This document shows, one piece after another, positions 1 to 7,334 of a DNA stretch of 11,977 bases. The notes beneath the pieces are model-generated. The model saw nothing but the letters and a program-made list of their open reading frames with translations. It did no database searches and was not told the DNA's origin. How positions within the stretch are numbered: position 1 is the stretch's first letter; each line of letters starts with the position of its first letter. Where the stretch lies: positions 1 to 11,977 of the forward strand of contig USCM01000037.1 in NCBI GenBank assembly GCA_900553155.1, given 5' to 3'. A program made the position numbers and the translations under genes. This stretch comes from an uncultured Prevotella sp. (lineage in GTDB: Bacteria; Bacteroidota; Bacteroidia; Bacteroidales; Bacteroidaceae).

Positions 1-1008
1 CTCGTACTGGCGCTCGTTGATAGAAAAGTTCACCTCTACCGAGCCATTGCCAGCCACTACCTCAGGTGCCGGGTCGGGCAGCGAAGGATTCGGGGTCGGG
101 TCTACTGGGTCGGGTGTAGGCTCTGGTGTAGGATCCACCGGCTTAACCTCAGGCTTCTTGTCTTCCTCCTTAGGGTTGTCCTTGACGTCGAGTGCAGGTG
201 AAACCATGAACACGATGTCGTTGAGGTCGAATTTGAAGTTTTTGTGCTCCCAATCCTCAAAGCCGAAGAAGGTGTTGCCGCCATAGTTGAACGAAGCCGA
301 GTGAACGCCCTTGCCGTGGCACTCCTGGTCTTCCATCAACTTGTAGTGGGCATCGTGCGAGCACGAGGCAGCGTTCTCGCTTACGTTAGAGTAGAACGTC
401 TCCGACACTTCGCCAACATAATTGCCGAAGCGGTCTTGGCGGTTGTATCCATAATAATTGTTGAGATAGAAGCCAAACTTGTATCCCTTGGCAATGGTTA
501 TCTTTATACCCCTCTGGTTCTTGTAATAGCCCCAAGGACAATACTGGGCAAAGAAGATGTCCTGCTCGTGCTTGTTGCCCTCCTCGTCGTAGTAGAAGAC
601 GCCTATGGTGTTGTCCTGCTTAGAGGTCTTCGAGTAAGCCGGATAGAGCGTGAATGGCTTGCCGTCTGATACGTAGAGGTAGTTGGTTGACCAATTGCTG
701 ACGCCCGGTTTGGTTGGCGAGAGGTTGAGGTTGTCCTGCTCTTCGGGCAGAATATCAAGGAAAACCTTGGCTGTCGACTGCAATACGTCGTCTGCCAACG
801 GGCTAACCGCAGATACTGATACTACTGATGCCTTAGGTCCTGAGACACGATTGCCATTAGAATAGGCTGCCACTTCAGCGGCACGTGCAGGGGCATAGCT
901 TACAAAAGCGTTGTTGTTTGAATCGCCATTAGGTTCGGTTGTGTCGCTTGAACACGCTGCCAGAACCATTGCAAGGGCTGCAGTGGCGAGCAATTTCACT
1001 TTTCTCAT
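1..1008 (-). CDS. DUF4114-like lipoprotein with proline-rich linker (3' end outside window)
   Basis: An open frame begins with ATG at 1008 and reads without a stop to base 1, giving 336 residues of a longer protein. Residues 1-19 form a lipoprotein signal peptide (MRKVKLLATA start, lipobox LAAC with Cys19), followed by SSDTTE, whose acidic residues are compatible with surface export in Bacteroidetes. Residues about 80-272 contain short motifs typical of DUF4114/LruC-type secreted proteins: a PWGYY segment near 158, a GFYLNN segment near 179, and FFGFEDW followed by DLNDIVFMV at 248-269. Residues 284-316 are a Pro/Asp/Glu-rich linker with repeated DPTP and EPTP units. A second domain starts near residue 320 with SVEVNFSIN. 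It has its own promoter, so it is probably not part of the upstream five-gene unit. I infer an outer-membrane or surface-anchored binding or structural protein. The domain call rests on motif memory only, and the ligand is unknown. Confidence 0.75.
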   Translation of the reverse strand, partial: MRKVKLLATAALAMVLAACSSDTTEPNGDSNNNAFVSYAPARAAEVAAYSNGNRVSGPKASVVSVSAVSPLADDVLQSTAKVFLDILPEEQDNLNLSPTKPGVSNWSTNYLYVSDGKPFTLYPAYSKTSKQDNTIGVFYYDEEGNKHEQDIFFAQYCPWGYYKNQRGIKITIAKGYKFGFYLNNYYGYNRQDRFGNYVGEVSETFYSNVSENAASCSHDAHYKLMEDQECHGKGVHSASFNYGGNTFFGFEDWEHKNFKFDLNDIVFMVSPALDVKDNPKEEDKKPEVKPVDPTPEPTPDPVDPTPNPSLPDPAPEVVAGNGSVEVNFSINERQYE

Positions 1009-1068
1009 AACTTTCTTTGTTACCTATAATATTGGATATTGGTTGTTATATATACAATTAAACGGCTG

Positions 1069-1103
1069 CAAAGATATGAATAAAAGTTGAAAACATACAC
1101 AAA
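1069..1103 (-). promoter_or_regulatory. Bacteroidetes-type promoter of the DUF4114-like lipoprotein gene
   Basis: On the minus strand, TATCTTTG (1069-1076) matches the Bacteroidetes primary sigma -7 element TAnnTTTG exactly. A TTTG lies upstream at 1100-1103 with a 23-base spacer, slightly longer than the usual distance of about 20. The predicted transcription start is near 1063, giving an AT-rich leader of about 55 bases before the ATG at 1008. The 11-base core ATATCTTTGCA is identical to that of the promoter near 9560. Confidence 0.6.
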
Positions 1104-1123
1104 TGTACCGAAAAAAGCACACA

Positions 1124-2821
1124 TTACTTGATGCCATACACCACCAACGGCACAGCATGGTTGTGGTCGTTGAGATAATGGCGTGTACCAAGACGATAAC
1201 GGGGGTTGGTTAGCGAGAGGCTGTCCACACGCACATGGGTCTCTATACCAGCCAAACAAAGCATTGTTGGGAACACGGAGGCATTGCTCTGCACGCCCTT
1301 CTTTCGATTGCCAAGCATGGCACTGAACTCCATCGGATGCTGCACGGCATACGTCTTAGATGTCCATACAAGCAGCGGCACATCGGTGTCGTACTGCGAC
1401 GGACGCGGCGAGGCATGCAGAAACAAGCGGCGACTGTCGTCAAAGATGTTCTCGCCGTGGTCGGATGTGTACATCAAGGTAGAGGCACAACCCTGCTCGC
1501 GAAGCATGCCTATGAGCTTGGCAAGGATGCGGTCGGTCTGCAATATGGTGTTGTCGTAAGCGTTGAGCAGCTGCGGTCGGTTCTTTGCCTTTGCCTCTGT
1601 GGGCGTGTCGGGCAGAAAGCGGGCATTGCTTTGGGCATATCGGTCGCGATAGTTGAAGTGGGAACCGTATGTATGCAGCACTACAAGCAGCTTCTTGTGG
1701 CGCTCGTCCAGCACTCGTTGTACGTACGGCAGCAACAGCTCGTCGCTGTATTTATCGTCCTCATTATCGCCTGCATAGTCGTCGCGTATAAAGTGGCAAT
1801 AGTTGGCTTCGCTGCCAAGGAAGTCGATATACGAGTGGTTGCGGCGCTGATTGGACAAGAATACGGTGTGGAACCCAGCCTCTCTGAAGGCGGCTATCAA
1901 CCCCTTCTCGTTGTACAGACGGTCGTGGTCCTCGGCTGTGGCGGCAGATAGGAGCATTGGCACACTCTTGTGTGTGGTGTTCGACTGCGACCTCACGTTC
2001 TTGAACACAATAAGTCCAGGCGTCTTCATAAGCTGCGGATTGGTGGGGCGCTGATATCCGTAAAGCTGAAAATTGGCAGAACGTGCTGTCTCGCCTATCA
2101 CCAGCACATACACCTCGGCAGAATCCTTGGCGTGTGTTGTACGGGCATTGAACTTGAAGTCTGCCACGTTCTGCTGATAATGTGCCGATCTCCAGCTCTC
2201 CTTTACGGCAAGACCAAGGTTGTAGAACACGTTGACGGGGTACATATTGTCCGACAGACGATACTCGAACTTGCCCTCCTTCTCATTGCCTTCGGGATAC
2301 TGATAGTAGCACAGCTTGGTAAGGGTGGCAAAGACAAGGATGCCTATAAGCGACAGGCGGCGTGCCGTATGCCTGAACTTATCGTCCAACATGATGTGTT
2401 TGGTCCACTGAATGGCGGCTATCACGAGCAGCGGTAGATACAGTATGAACACTCCGGCTACTGCTGGCACAAGATTGTCAAGCAGCTCCATTGCCTCACC
2501 AGGATTGGTGGTGAGCAGGTTGAGGAACATATCCACAGCTATCACTCCGCTGCCATACAGATATATCAGCACCATCTGGAAGGCGGCGAAGAACACCAAC
2601 AAGAAGAGTATCCACACCTGACGTCCTATCTTTGCCGACATAGACATCAACAACGAATAGGCAAACAAGGGCAGGAACACATTGGCTACGCATGCCGTCA
2701 ACGGCATTTGCTCGGTAAAGCAAAGGGCTACGTTGGGCACAAGCAGTCCAAGGACGGTGTAGAAGTAAAGAAAACGGGGGGAAAGCAGATTGCACATAAA
2801 TTCTTTAATAGACATCCCCAT
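1124..2821 (-). CDS. Phosphoethanolamine transferase, EptA/CptA type (sulfatase-fold, inner membrane)
   Basis: This 565-residue protein matches the lipid A/core phosphoethanolamine transferases, which move phosphoethanolamine from phosphatidylethanolamine to lipid A phosphate or other envelope glycans on the periplasmic side. The N-terminal part has about five hydrophobic segments (roughly residues 16-35, 40-61, 68-93, 118-138, 155-172). The catalytic domain follows from about residue 235. It carries the metal-site Glu244 in GETARS, the predicted nucleophile Thr283 in TTHKSVPML, His388 in GSHFNY, Asp454-His455 in SDHGEN, and His469 in LHASP. All canonical active-site positions known from EptA/MCR-type enzymes appear present, so it should be active. 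The HASP rather than HGTP motif and the DDSRRLFLH context look closer to the CptA side of the family. It is last in the five-gene unit, 27 bases after the SusD stop. The start is uncertain: ATG at 2821 and 2815 both sit inside a stem-loop, and Met9 (2797) is an alternative. Acceptor substrate is unknown. Confidence 0.88.
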   Translation of the reverse strand: MGMSIKEFMCNLLSPRFLYFYTVLGLLVPNVALCFTEQMPLTACVANVFLPLFAYSLLMSMSAKIGRQVWILFLLVFFAAFQMVLIYLYGSGVIAVDMFLNLLTTNPGEAMELLDNLVPAVAGVFILYLPLLVIAAIQWTKHIMLDDKFRHTARRLSLIGILVFATLTKLCYYQYPEGNEKEGKFEYRLSDNMYPVNVFYNLGLAVKESWRSAHYQQNVADFKFNARTTHAKDSAEVYVLVIGETARSANFQLYGYQRPTNPQLMKTPGLIVFKNVRSQSNTTHKSVPMLLSAATAEDHDRLYNEKGLIAAFREAGFHTVFLSNQRRNHSYIDFLGSEANYCHFIRDDYAGDNEDDKYSDELLLPYVQRVLDERHKKLLVVLHTYGSHFNYRDRYAQSNARFLPDTPTEAKAKNRPQLLNAYDNTILQTDRILAKLIGMLREQGCASTLMYTSDHGENIFDDSRRLFLHASPRPSQYDTDVPLLVWTSKTYAVQHPMEFSAMLGNRKKGVQSNASVFPTMLCLAGIETHVRVDSLSLTNPRYRLGTRHYLNDHNHAVPLVVYGIK

Positions 2822-2844
2822 CTGCCCAAAAGCGGATGGGGATG
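2813..2844 (-). promoter_or_regulatory. Stem-loop covering the start codon of the transferase gene
   Basis: CATCCCCATC (2813-2822) and GATGGGGATG (2835-2844) are perfect reverse complements. The stem extends inward by three more pairs, one of them a T-G wobble, to give about 13 pairs around a six-base loop. It begins four bases after the SusD stop codon and includes the candidate ATG codons at 2821 and 2815. No run of T follows it in the transcribed direction, so it is not a standard intrinsic terminator. It may limit translation initiation of the downstream gene or stabilise the 3' end of the susCD message; both roles are inference. Confidence 0.6.
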
Positions 2845-2848
2845 CGGG

Positions 2849-4492
2849 TTAATAACCTTCGTTTTGTTTCCAGTTCTTATTCTCTTGCATTATAGCCTTA
2901 GGCACTGGGAGGATGCGGCACGACTTGTCGAAGCGTGCGCCGGGGAATCCCTTGCGGTGGAATCCGTACTCGTTCTCGAATGTTCCGAAACGTATCATGT
3001 CGTTGCGGCGCCAGTTTTCGTCTACAAACTCGCGGCCACGCTCGTCGAGGATGTCCTGCAATGTAGGCACACCTACAAACTGCGGAGCGTGCACATAGCT
3101 GCGTATCTGGTTGAGAAGCGACTGCGGTGTGTCGTCGTTGGTCTTCTGTGCGCCACGCAGCAGAGCCTCAGCCTTGGTAAGGATGATGTCGGCATAGCGG
3201 AATATTGGCACGTCGTTGCTCTGGTTGCGCTCGTAAGAGGCATACTCGTTGGGATTGGGATAGAACTTCAACGAGCGGTAGCCCTGGCTCCAGCCCTTGG
3301 GCGTTGCGCCGCAGTCGAGCTGCTGACGGGCTGTCTCGCTGTCGTCCTTAAGCTGTATCTTCTTAGAGAGCACCAGCTGCTCGCCCTTGTATATATACGG
3401 ATTGGCAGTAGGCTCGCCGGTCAAGGGGTCGTGTATGTATACCTTGCCGTCGGTTGTGGCACCGAGGATGATGTCGTTGCGGTCGTCGCCGGGCAGCGTA
3501 TAGAGGTTGGCAAACTCTTCGTTCATGGCGCATATACCTGCGCACGACTTGTTCATCTTGCCGCCAAGATAGCCCATCGAGTCGCCGCCGTCCACCTTGC
3601 GGAAGGTGCGATACTGGCCGTACTTCAATCCCTGCGCGCTTACCTTATCGTATGGCATGGCATAGATAAAGTCCTTGATGTGTGCTCCGTTGTTGTAGAG
3701 GAACTTCTTGCGGTAGGCATCGTCAAGATTAAACTGGTTGCTCTTGATTATGTCGTCGCACATAGCCACACACTCGTCGAGCTTGTTGTTGACGGTCGTG
3801 GCAGCATCATAGTCGGCTACATTGGCGCATGTGTACACACCCCAGTTGATGTATAGCTTCACAAGCAGAGCCTCAGCCATCCAGCGGTTAGGCTTGCCGT
3901 AGGTTGCGGCGTTGTTCTTGTCGGACAAGAGGGGCAAGCACTCCTTAAGCTCCTTCTCTATGAAGGCAGCCACCTCGGCACGCGGCTTGCGCTCTACAGC
4001 CTCGTTCTCGTCGGGCACACGGTCGAGCACGGGCACGTCGCCGAAGCTGTCCATAAGGATGAAGTGGTAGAAGGCACGCATGGTGCGCGCCTGCGCTATC
4101 TGCATAGCCTTGCTGTTGTCGCCGGCAAGGTCGTCTATAAACTGGTTGCACTTGGTTATGCCCGAGGCAAGGTCGGCCCAATAGTTCAGTGGCTTGTTCT
4201 CGGGGTTGAAGTTGTGCACGGTTGGGTTTACGTTCTCGGCACTGTCGTAGTAGTCGCCGTCAAAGCTTATGCCTGATGCCTCGTCCGACGCAAAGGTCTG
4301 CGTGCGGTTGTAGTTGTTGCCAAGCTGTGTGCGGAAGGCATAGTAGACATCGGACATCTTAGCCTCAAGCGCTATCTCCGACTCGTTGGGATATTCGGTA
4401 TATTTCGACTTTACGTCTACATCAAGGTCGGTGCAGCCTGTGGCAAGCACAAGTGCCGATGATGCCAACGCGTATATTATTGACTTCTTCAT
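2849..4492 (-). CDS. SusD/RagB-like surface nutrient-binding lipoprotein
   Basis: This 547-residue protein is a SusD homologue, the lid-like lipoprotein that binds substrate on top of its SusC partner at the cell surface. It has a lipoprotein signal peptide ending LATGC with Cys20, then TDLDVDV, whose Asp-rich start fits a surface export signal. Family hallmarks are present: RAFYHFILMDSFGDVPVLDR at 139-158 (the conserved TPR-helix region), RYADIILTKAEALL at 432-445, and RGREFVDENWRRNDMIRFG at 485-503. Length is typical for the family. It follows the SusC gene by 24 bases, the normal order. Substrate cannot be predicted from the sequence, and no neighbouring glycoside hydrolase helps. The ATG at 4492 is supported because the signal peptide begins there directly. 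Confidence 0.95.
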   Translation of the reverse strand: MKKSIIYALASSALVLATGCTDLDVDVKSKYTEYPNESEIALEAKMSDVYYAFRTQLGNNYNRTQTFASDEASGISFDGDYYDSAENVNPTVHNFNPENKPLNYWADLASGITKCNQFIDDLAGDNSKAMQIAQARTMRAFYHFILMDSFGDVPVLDRVPDENEAVERKPRAEVAAFIEKELKECLPLLSDKNNAATYGKPNRWMAEALLVKLYINWGVYTCANVADYDAATTVNNKLDECVAMCDDIIKSNQFNLDDAYRKKFLYNNGAHIKDFIYAMPYDKVSAQGLKYGQYRTFRKVDGGDSMGYLGGKMNKSCAGICAMNEEFANLYTLPGDDRNDIILGATTDGKVYIHDPLTGEPTANPYIYKGEQLVLSKKIQLKDDSETARQQLDCGATPKGWSQGYRSLKFYPNPNEYASYERNQSNDVPIFRYADIILTKAEALLRGAQKTNDDTPQSLLNQIRSYVHAPQFVGVPTLQDILDERGREFVDENWRRNDMIRFGTFENEYGFHRKGFPGARFDKSCRILPVPKAIMQENKNWKQNEGY

Positions 4493-4516
4493 TGCTTTAA
4501 TCTGTTTAGGGTTTAA

Positions 4517-7315
4517 TTAGAAACTAACCTTCATGCCGAACATGAATGTGCGTGTGTGTGGATAGTAATCCTTACGCCAGTCGATGCCCGGGGTCAGTCC
4601 GCCGAGCGAAACCTCTGGGTCGGCACCCTTGTAAGAGGTAAGCGTGAACACGTTGTTGCAAGTGGCATATACAGAGAGATTGTCTACCCAACCCTTAAGC
4701 TTGCCGAAGTCGTAGCTCAGAGTCATTGACGAAAGGCGCATAAACGAGCCGTTCTCGATATAGCGGTCGGAAGGCGACTGCGAGTTGACGTCGCCGTAGT
4801 TCTGGCTTGTAAGAGCCTCACGCAGCACGTTCTTGCCCTGCTTTATCAGTGTTACGCTGTTGTACTGGGCACGCAGAGCGTTGAATATCTTGTTGCCGAA
4901 CATACCCTGGAAGAAGAGGTTGAGTGTCCAGTTCTTGTACGAGAGGTTGTTGGTCCAGCCCAATGTAAGCTTAGGCTGAGCCGAACCTGTCTTGGTGCGG
5001 TCGGTGTCGGTTGGCTTGATGGTCTTCTCGCCGGTGCGCTCGCCGGTTGCGGGGTCGTGCACCCAGAACTGCGATATGCCGTTCTCGTCGTGTCCGGCAA
5101 ACTCGTATGTATAGAATTGTCCGATAGGGCAACCCTCCATAAGACGCTGTACAGCCACGTTGGTGTTGCCTGCAATCCAAGGATAGCCAAGGTCCTGATA
5201 CTTCACAGAGAAGGCAGCGTTAGACAACTTCTCCACACGGTTGCGGTTGTGCGAGAGGTTGAGGGTTGTAGTCCACTGCCAGTCCTCGTTCTGTACGGGT
5301 ATGGCGTTGATGGTAAGCTCTATGCCTCGGTTGGATATGTCGCCCACGTTGGCTGTCATTGTGCCGTATGGATAGCGGTTGGTCGACACCGGATAATAGT
5401 AGATAAGGTCGGATGTGCGCTTGTCGTAATACTCGATGGTACCCGTAAGGCGCGAGTTGAAGAAACCAAAGTCCAGTCCGATGTTGAACATTCCGGTGCG
5501 TTCCCACTTCAGGTCGTGGTTGGCATTGTTGGTGGCGGCAAGCGTGTGCTTGTCGGTTGTAACGCCGTTCTCGTCGGTATACTGGAACCATCCAGACACT
5601 CCGTAGGTGCGTTGAGCCGAGTAGGCGTCGAAGCCGAGCGAGTTGCCCGACACGCCATAGCCCACACGCAGCTTAAGGTCGGAGAAGATGTCGAGGCTTC
5701 TAACAAATTCTTCCTCGCCTATACGCCATGCTGCCGACACCGACGGGAATGTAGCCCAGCGGTTGTTCTTGCCGAATGCCGACGAGCCGTCGCGGCGCAG
5801 CGTGGCTTGGAAGTTATAGCGTGAGGCATACGAGTAGTTTAGACGTCCGTAGAACGAAATCATACGCAGGGTCGATTCGGCTCCGCTCTCCACACCGTCC
5901 ATGCCGTCAATCTTGTTGGCGTACGAGAGATTGTAGTACTTAACGGCGTCGTTGTAGAAGTCCTTAACCGTCAAGCCGAATCCGTCGTCCTGGTTGGTCT
6001 GCTCCCACGAGTAGCCTATCATGGCGCCCACACGGTGGTATCCGGGGAAGCTGTGGTTGTAGTTGGCAAAGGTCTCAAACACCTCTTTGTTGTTCATGTA
6101 TGTAGAGCGTGTTGCCTGTCCGTTGTTCTTTACAATCTGCGACTTTGTAGAGTGATACTCTGACAGCACATTCTGGTCGTACATATACGAGTACTGGGCG
6201 GTCCATGTAAGGTCCTTGAGCAGGTTGAGGTCGGCCTTGCCCGTCAGTTGCATACGTCGGTACACGGTCTGTCGGGTGTCCTCGTTTATCATCGACAATG
6301 GGTTGTAGTATTGGGTGGTGTTTGTCGACTCGGTCCAAGAGCCGTCGTCGTTTCGCACAGCCTGGCATGGCGAATAGTAAACCATAGCGTCTGTCACGCT
6401 TATGCCTTGCTCCTGTGCCTCGATGCCCTTCTTTGTTGTCTGGCTTGCGTTGACGCCAAGCGACAGCTGCAGGTGGTCCTTAAGCACCTTTGAGTGGGCA
6501 AGAGCGCGTGCTCCGAAGCGCTCCATCTCCGACGAGCGTATTATACCCTCGTGATTGAGATAGTTGAGCGACACGTTATATCCCGAGCGTGCGTTGCCAC
6601 CAGACACGGCAAGGTTGTGGTTGTGTGATAGGCCGGTGCGCTGCACCTCCTTCTGCCAGTCGACGTCGGCACCCATATCGTTGGTTAGCGTAAAGCCGTT
6701 CTTTGCGGCATAGGCACGCAGGTCGGCAGCCGATGCAAGGTCGAGGTTCTTCGATACCGACTCTACAGCCATGTAGCCGTTGTAGGTTACGCGGGCTGTG
6801 CCGGCATGTCCGTGCTTTGTTGTTACGATTATAACGCCGTTGGCAGCCTTCGAGCCGTAGATGGCTGTGGCTGTGGCATCACGCAGAATGTCTATCGACT
6901 CGATGTCGTCGGTAGCTACAAGAGAGAGGTCGACGCCTGGAACACCGTCGACTATATAGTAAGGCTCCATGGCTGCACCGGTGCGCAGGGTAGACGCGCC
7001 ACGCAGTGTGATGCTTGGAGCTGCATTGGGGTCGCCACTGTTCGACACAGTTAGCCCCGGTACCTTGCCCTGCAACAGCTGTGCCGGCGAGGTGTAGACA
7101 CCCTGATTGAGGTCTGACGACTGGATGGTGGTTATCGAACTGGTGATGTCCTTGCGGCGCATCTTGCCGTAACCCACTACCACAATCTCGCTAAGCTCGA
7201 GCGTGTCGCGGCGTGTCTCCACTGCTTCAGGATTGTTTGAATCGTTAGCTGCAAACGTGTTTGCACTTATGCCCGTCACGAGCATTGCCACGATTAGGTT
7301 CTTGTTTAGTTCCAT
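4517..7315 (-). CDS. SusC/RagA-like TonB-dependent outer-membrane transporter
   Basis: I place the start at ATG 7315, giving 932 residues that begin MELNKNLIVAML with a signal peptide cleaved near ANTFA/AND (residue 22). The frame stays open to 7393, but that extension overlaps the preceding gene and would bury the signal peptide. After a short spacer comes ELSEIVVVGYG (40-50). The plug domain follows with LQGKVPGLTV (81-90), ITLRGAS (102-108), YYIVDGVPG (119-127), and the SusC-typical DIESIDILRDATATAIYGSK (137-156) then AANGVIIVTTK. The rest is a TonB-dependent beta-barrel ending MKVSF with a C-terminal Phe. The usual N-terminal carboxypeptidase-regulatory-like domain of about 80 residues is absent, and so is an STN signalling domain, so it is shorter than the common 1000-1100 residues. 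It should import, with the adjacent SusD, a substrate that I cannot identify. It begins 19 bases after the Omp85-type gene. Confidence 0.95.
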   Translation of the reverse strand: MELNKNLIVAMLVTGISANTFAANDSNNPEAVETRRDTLELSEIVVVGYGKMRRKDITSSITTIQSSDLNQGVYTSPAQLLQGKVPGLTVSNSGDPNAAPSITLRGASTLRTGAAMEPYYIVDGVPGVDLSLVATDDIESIDILRDATATAIYGSKAANGVIIVTTKHGHAGTARVTYNGYMAVESVSKNLDLASAADLRAYAAKNGFTLTNDMGADVDWQKEVQRTGLSHNHNLAVSGGNARSGYNVSLNYLNHEGIIRSSEMERFGARALAHSKVLKDHLQLSLGVNASQTTKKGIEAQEQGISVTDAMVYYSPCQAVRNDDGSWTESTNTTQYYNPLSMINEDTRQTVYRRMQLTGKADLNLLKDLTWTAQYSYMYDQNVLSEYHSTKSQIVKNNGQATRSTYMNNKEVFETFANYNHSFPGYHRVGAMIGYSWEQTNQDDGFGLTVKDFYNDAVKYYNLSYANKIDGMDGVESGAESTLRMISFYGRLNYSYASRYNFQATLRRDGSSAFGKNNRWATFPSVSAAWRIGEEEFVRSLDIFSDLKLRVGYGVSGNSLGFDAYSAQRTYGVSGWFQYTDENGVTTDKHTLAATNNANHDLKWERTGMFNIGLDFGFFNSRLTGTIEYYDKRTSDLIYYYPVSTNRYPYGTMTANVGDISNRGIELTINAIPVQNEDWQWTTTLNLSHNRNRVEKLSNAAFSVKYQDLGYPWIAGNTNVAVQRLMEGCPIGQFYTYEFAGHDENGISQFWVHDPATGERTGEKTIKPTDTDRTKTGSAQPKLTLGWTNNLSYKNWTLNLFFQGMFGNKIFNALRAQYNSVTLIKQGKNVLREALTSQNYGDVNSQSPSDRYIENGSFMRLSSMTLSYDFGKLKGWVDNLSVYATCNNVFTLTSYKGADPEVSLGGLTPGIDWRKDYYPHTRTFMFGMKVSF

Positions 7316-7334
7316 ATTTATAAAGTTAGTTATA

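Noticed and set aside
72..163. G/T-rich repetitive stretch that could look like a DNA repeat array
   Set aside because: It is the coding sequence of the Pro/Asp/Glu linker in the lipoprotein; the periodicity comes from DPTP-like codons and there are no uniform spacers.
1009..1123. Possible intrinsic terminator after the transferase gene
   Set aside because: There is a run of six T residues on the minus strand near 1111-1116, but I could not find a convincing stem directly before it.
1020..1259. Minus-strand 79-codon frame covering the promoter region and the 3' end of the transferase gene
   Set aside because: It overlaps the conserved transferase C-terminus in another frame and its Cys/Pro-rich product has no recognisable features.
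2708..3856. Long plus-strand open frame (382 codons) opposite the SusD gene and the start of the transferase gene
   Set aside because: Its translation is low-complexity Val/Ala/Leu-rich with no recognisable motif, it lies antisense to a confident SusD gene, and C/G-rich third codon positions on the minus strand readily remove stops on the other strand.
5057..5824. Plus-strand open frame of 255 codons opposite the SusC gene
   Set aside because: Antisense shadow of a confidently identified barrel coding sequence, with no family motif and no initiation context.
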